64,000 nucleotides of DNA from NCBI RefSeq assembly GCF_013348805.1, contig NZ_CP054690.1:4216001-4280000 (forward strand), in the 5' to 3' direction. This document shows positions 60,710 to 64,000 of this stretch, one piece after another. The first letter of the stretch is position 1. The number at the start of each line of letters is the position of its first letter. The stretch is from Rhodococcus sp. W8901. Lineage in GTDB: Bacteria; Actinomycetota; Actinomycetes; Mycobacteriales; Mycobacteriaceae. The notes under the pieces are model-generated. The model had not been told where the DNA came from. It did not search any database and worked only from the letters and a program-made list of their open reading frames with translations. Made by a program: the position numbers and the translations under genes.

Positions 60710-62473
60710 CTAGGCGACCCCGCTCCCCGCCTCGGTGCCCTCCGGCTGCCCACCGGTCCGACCGCCACGGATCTCGACGATCGGCAGGGTCAGCGCGGCC
60801 GGCGCACCCGCCGGGACCACGGGATTCTTCGGCGCCACCGGGGCGATCCGGGAGTAGCCGGCGCCCTGCGCGGGACGATTGTCCTGCTCGCCCTTGTTGG
60901 GCCACAGCGACGCCGCCCGCTCGGCCTGCGCGCTGATCGTCAGCGACGGGTTCACGCCGAGGTTCGCGGAGACCGAGGCACCGTCGACGACGCTGAGCGT
61001 CGGGTAGCCGTACACGCGGTGGTAAGGGTCGATGACTCCGTGGTCGGCATCCGACCCGATGGTGCAACCGCCGAGGAAATGCGCGGTGAGCGGGATGTTG
61101 AACACCTCGCCCCACGTGCCGCCCGCGACACCGTCGATCTTCTCGGCGATCCGTCGGGTGGCCTCGTTGCCGGCCGGGATCCACGTGGGGTTGGGCTCGC
61201 CGTGGCCCTGCTTGCTGGTGACCTTGCGGCGGCCGAGGATCCCCTTCTTGGTGTACGTGGTGATCGAGTTGTCGAGGTTCTGCATCACGAGCGCGATGAT
61301 GGTGCGCTCGCTCCAGTTCTTCACGGTGAGCATCCGGAGCATCTGTCGCGGGTTGGCGGCGATCACCTTGAGCAGCTTGATCCAGCGCGGCGTGCTGCCG
61401 CCACCGTCCGTCATGAGCGTCTGCAGCAGACCCATCGCGTTGGAGCCCTTGCCGTACCGGACGGGCTCGATGTGCGTGTCCGACGTGGGATGGAACGACG
61501 ACGTGATCGCGACGCCGTGGGTGAGATCCATCGCCGGATCGATCTTGTACTTGCCCGCGCCGACGATGGACTCGGAGTTGGTGCGGGTGAGCTCGCCGAG
61601 GCGATTCGACAGCCGCGGCAACGTCCCGGTGTCCTTCATCCTGTGCAGCAGTTGCTGGGTGCCCCATGTGCCGGCCGCGACCACGACGTACTGGGCGGTG
61701 TAGGTCTTGCGGTGCTTGCGGACCTTCGCCCCGGTGCGGTGGGTCGCGACGTCCCACGTGCCGTCCGACCGCTCGTACAGCGACTCGACGGTGGTCATCG
61801 GGATGATCTCGGCGCCGGCCTTCTCCGCCAGGCCGAGGTAGTTCTTGATGAGGGTGTTCTTGGCGCCGTGGCGGCAGCCGGTCATGCACTCACCACACTC
61901 GATGCAGCCGGTGCGGTCGGGGCCGACGCCACCGAAGTACGGGTCCGAGACGGTCTTGCCGGGCTCCCCGAAGAACACACCGACCGGCGTCTGGATGAAC
62001 GTGTCACCCACGCCCATGTCCTCGGCGACCGACTTGATGACCTCGTCGGCGGGGGTCATGTGGGGGTTCTGGACGACACCGAGCATCTTGCGGGCCTGCT
62101 CGTAGTGCGGCGTGAGTTCGGAGTCCCAGTCGGTGATGTCGCGCCACTGCGGGTCCCGGAAGAACGACGACGGTGGCTTGTAGAGGGTGTTCGCGTAGTT
62201 CAGGGAACCGCCGCCGACACCCGCGCCGGCGAGGATCAGAACGTCGCGCAGCAGGTGCACGCGCTGGATGCCGTAGCAGCCCAACGCCGGTGCCCAGAGG
62301 AAGCGCTTGAGGTCCCAGCTGGTCTTCGCGAAGTCGGCGTCGGCGTAGCGGCGCCCGGCCTCGAGCACACCGACCTTGTAGCCCTTCTCCACCAGCCGGA
62401 GCGCGGTGACGCTTCCACCGAAGCCGGAGCCGACGATCAGCACGTCGTAGTCGGTCGCGCGCTGCTTGCCCAT
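60710..62473 (-). CDS. choD: GMC oxidoreductase, ChoD-type cholesterol oxidase family
   Basis: 587 residues. FAD motif VLIVGSGFGGSVTALRL (12-28), second block GAGVGGGSLNYAN, and a C-terminal HFLGGCTIG and NPSLTISAQAERAA. An unusual cysteine cluster, CIECGECMTGC, near residue 190 resembles an Fe-S or zinc site; it is seen in this branch of GMC proteins. Annotated ChoD in mycobacteria, but cholesterol activity of that branch is debated, so the substrate is uncertain. GGAGGTG before the ATG. Confidence 0.85.
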   Translation of the reverse strand: MGKQRATDYDVLIVGSGFGGSVTALRLVEKGYKVGVLEAGRRYADADFAKTSWDLKRFLWAPALGCYGIQRVHLLRDVLILAGAGVGGGSLNYANTLYKPPSSFFRDPQWRDITDWDSELTPHYEQARKMLGVVQNPHMTPADEVIKSVAEDMGVGDTFIQTPVGVFFGEPGKTVSDPYFGGVGPDRTGCIECGECMTGCRHGAKNTLIKNYLGLAEKAGAEIIPMTTVESLYERSDGTWDVATHRTGAKVRKHRKTYTAQYVVVAAGTWGTQQLLHRMKDTGTLPRLSNRLGELTRTNSESIVGAGKYKIDPAMDLTHGVAITSSFHPTSDTHIEPVRYGKGSNAMGLLQTLMTDGGGSTPRWIKLLKVIAANPRQMLRMLTVKNWSERTIIALVMQNLDNSITTYTKKGILGRRKVTSKQGHGEPNPTWIPAGNEATRRIAEKIDGVAGGTWGEVFNIPLTAHFLGGCTIGSDADHGVIDPYHRVYGYPTLSVVDGASVSANLGVNPSLTISAQAERAASLWPNKGEQDNRPAQGAGYSRIAPVAPKNPVVPAGAPAALTLPIVEIRGGRTGGQPEGTEAGSGVA

Positions 62474-62597
62474 AGGACACCTCCACCATGAACGGATTTG
62501 TTACTCGCCAGTATGCACCGCAGTCCTGTGACTCGTACCACAAGGGTGCCCTAACTGTAACCACCGGTCGCACGAACGGTGGCGGTTCCCCGAAACG

Positions 62598-62658
62598 CCT
62601 GTGGCCGAATGTCACACCGGTTCAGTTCAACTGAACGGATGTGACATTCGGCCACAGG
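62598..62658. repeat. 61-base near-perfect palindrome between guaB3 and choD
   Basis: Outer arms of 19 bp (CCTGTGGCCGAATGTCACA and complement, 62598-62616 and 62640-62658) and an inner 8-bp dyad GTTCAGTT / AACTGAAC around 62628. It starts 11 bases past the guaB3 stop and could serve as its terminator, though no T tract follows. The rest of 62474-62669 holds the choD promoter region. Confidence 0.75.
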
Positions 62659-62669
62659 AACGAGGTGGA

Positions 62670-63809
62670 TCAGGCGCGAACGCTCAGGCCGACCTTCTGG
62701 AACTCCTTGAGGTCGGAGTAGCCCGACTTCGCCATCGAGCGGCGCAGGCCGCCGACGAAGTTGAGCGAACCGTACGGGTCGTCCGACGGCCCGTTCAGGA
62801 CCTGGTCGAGCGCCGGACGCTCGCCGTACGAGACCGGCAGCAGCGAGCCACGCGGCATCGACGGGTGCGCGGCCGCGGACGGCCAGAACCAGCCACCGCC
62901 CGGAGCCTCCTGCGCCACCGCGAGGGGCGCACCGATGACGGCCGCGTCGGCACCGCATGCGATGGCCTTCGCGAAGTCGCCCGACGACGTGATGTCGCCG
63001 TCGGCGATGACGTGGACGTAGCGTCCGCCGGTCTCGTCGAGGTAGTCCCGGCGAGCCGCGGCGGCGTCGGCGATCGCCGTCGCCATCGGCACGCCGATGC
63101 CGAGCACCTCACGGGTGGTGGTGGCGCCCTCGGTGGAGCCGTAGCCCACGATGACGCCGGCCGCGCCCGTACGCATCAGATGCAGCGCGGTGCGGTGGTC
63201 GCTCACACCACCGGCGATGACCGGGACGTCCAACTCGGAGATGAACGTCTTGAGGTTCAGCGGCTCGCTCTCGCCGTGCGCGACGTGCTCGGCCGAGATG
63301 ATCGTGCCGTGGATGACCAGCAGGTCGATGCCGGCCTTCACGAGCGCCGGGGTGAGCGCGCGGGCGTTCTGCGGGCTGACGCGGACAGCTGTGGTGACAC
63401 CGGCGTCGCGGACCTGCGCGACCGCTGCCGCGAGCAGCTCGGGCTGCAGCGGCGCGGCGTGCAGTTCCTGCAGGCGTGCGACGGCTGCGTCGGGATCGAT
63501 CTCCTTCTCGGCCATCTCGGCGAGCTCGGCGAGCTTGACCTCGACGTCGGCGTGCCGACCCCACAGGCCCTCACCGTTGATGACACCGAGACCGCCGGCC
63601 TTGCCGAGCTCGATCGCGAACGACGGCGACACCAGCGCGTCGGTCGGATGAGCCAGGACGGGGATGTCGAAGCGGTACGCATCGATCTGCCAGGCCGTCG
63701 ACACCTCCTTCGAGGAACGGGTCCGGCGAGAGGGAACGATGTTGATGTCGTCCAACTCGTAGGTGCGTCGGGCAGTTCTGCCCATGCCGATTTCGACGAG
63801 GTCGCGCAC
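62670..63809 (-). CDS. guaB3: IMP dehydrogenase-family protein GuaB3
   Basis: 379 residues from GTG, no CBS domains. TIM barrel with DINIVPSRRTRSSKEV, HGTIISAEHV, and VIVGYGSTEGATTTREVLG at the phosphate and active-site loop. The catalytic Cys of true IMP dehydrogenases (GSICTTR) is replaced in the STEGATTTR stretch, so IMP oxidation by the normal mechanism is not expected. The role of GuaB3 is not settled. It follows guaB2 by 30 bases. Confidence 0.92.
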   Translation of the reverse strand: MRDLVEIGMGRTARRTYELDDINIVPSRRTRSSKEVSTAWQIDAYRFDIPVLAHPTDALVSPSFAIELGKAGGLGVINGEGLWGRHADVEVKLAELAEMAEKEIDPDAAVARLQELHAAPLQPELLAAAVAQVRDAGVTTAVRVSPQNARALTPALVKAGIDLLVIHGTIISAEHVAHGESEPLNLKTFISELDVPVIAGGVSDHRTALHLMRTGAAGVIVGYGSTEGATTTREVLGIGVPMATAIADAAAARRDYLDETGGRYVHVIADGDITSSGDFAKAIACGADAAVIGAPLAVAQEAPGGGWFWPSAAAHPSMPRGSLLPVSYGERPALDQVLNGPSDDPYGSLNFVGGLRRSMAKSGYSDLKEFQKVGLSVRA

Positions 63810-63839
63810 GCGCGCCCCTTTCTCGATTGTTATGAGTGC

Positions 63840-64000
<161 letters not shown>

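Overview
The window is high-GC actinobacterial chromosome, most probably Rhodococcus or a close relative (Prescottella/Nocardia side of the Mycobacteriales). The evidence is the gene set: a SAM-IV riboswitch before metY-metX, the DnaE2/ImuA'/ImuB mutasome with actinobacterial LexA boxes, an antigen-85-type mycolyltransferase, an AcrA1-type acyl-CoA reductase, a GTP-dependent PEP carboxykinase, DUF3017 beside folD, and the guaB2-guaB3-choD-guaA block known from mycobacteria. Starts are often GTG or TTG. I see no rRNA, tRNA, CRISPR array, insertion sequence or prophage, so this is core-type chromosome with a few accessory operons.

Layout, left to right. 1-6.6 kb: a partial exonuclease III gene, an MFS pump, isocitrate dehydrogenase, and a histidine-use pair (hutH and an amino-acid permease). 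6.6-9.5 kb: a methionine locus led by a SAM-IV riboswitch and a six-codon leader ORF, Met-Cys-Cys-Cys-Arg-Arg, then metY and metX. 9.5-14.3 kb: DUF3017-folD, a pentapeptide-repeat protein, trmL, a secreted mycolyltransferase and a LysR regulator. 14.3-20.6 kb: a TDT exporter and a sulfur-stress cluster (DUF302, CstR-like repressor, MMPL exporter, rhodanese, CoA-disulfide-reductase/rhodanese fusion). 20.6-30.4 kb: SOS-controlled dnaE2, a serine hydrolase with an AraC regulator, an SGNH hydrolase, a DUF4261 protein, a flavohemoglobin and an RpiR regulator. 30.4-36.6 kb: a UgpABCE-like importer operon that also encodes a tyrosine-type phosphatase and a metallophosphodiesterase. 36.6-41.6 kb: DUF5313, a SulP transporter, PEP carboxykinase and an ArsR regulator. 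41.6-46.5 kb: a thiolase, a fused acyl-CoA reductase/SDR and a trimethylamine-monooxygenase-like flavoprotein. 46.5-54 kb: a sucrase/ferredoxin-like protein, a YdeI-like protein, a membrane protein, an alpha/beta hydrolase, a CPH-type copper ATPase and imuA'-imuB. 54-64 kb: a Ser/Thr kinase, a LuxR-type two-component system with a PspC-fused histidine kinase facing a second PspC operon, then guaA, choD, guaB3 and the 3' end of guaB2.

Three regulatory themes tie the genes together. A near-palindrome with arms ATACCC and GGGTAT (6-4-6 spacing) sits before the CstR-like gene, the MMPL gene, the CoA-disulfide-reductase fusion and, 31 kb away, the copper ATPase. LexA boxes sit before both dnaE2 and imuA'-imuB, which are about 30 kb apart. 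The methionine genes appear to be read by two leader elements, one for SAM and one probably for cysteine. All protein functions are inferred from sequence reading alone; no database search was run.
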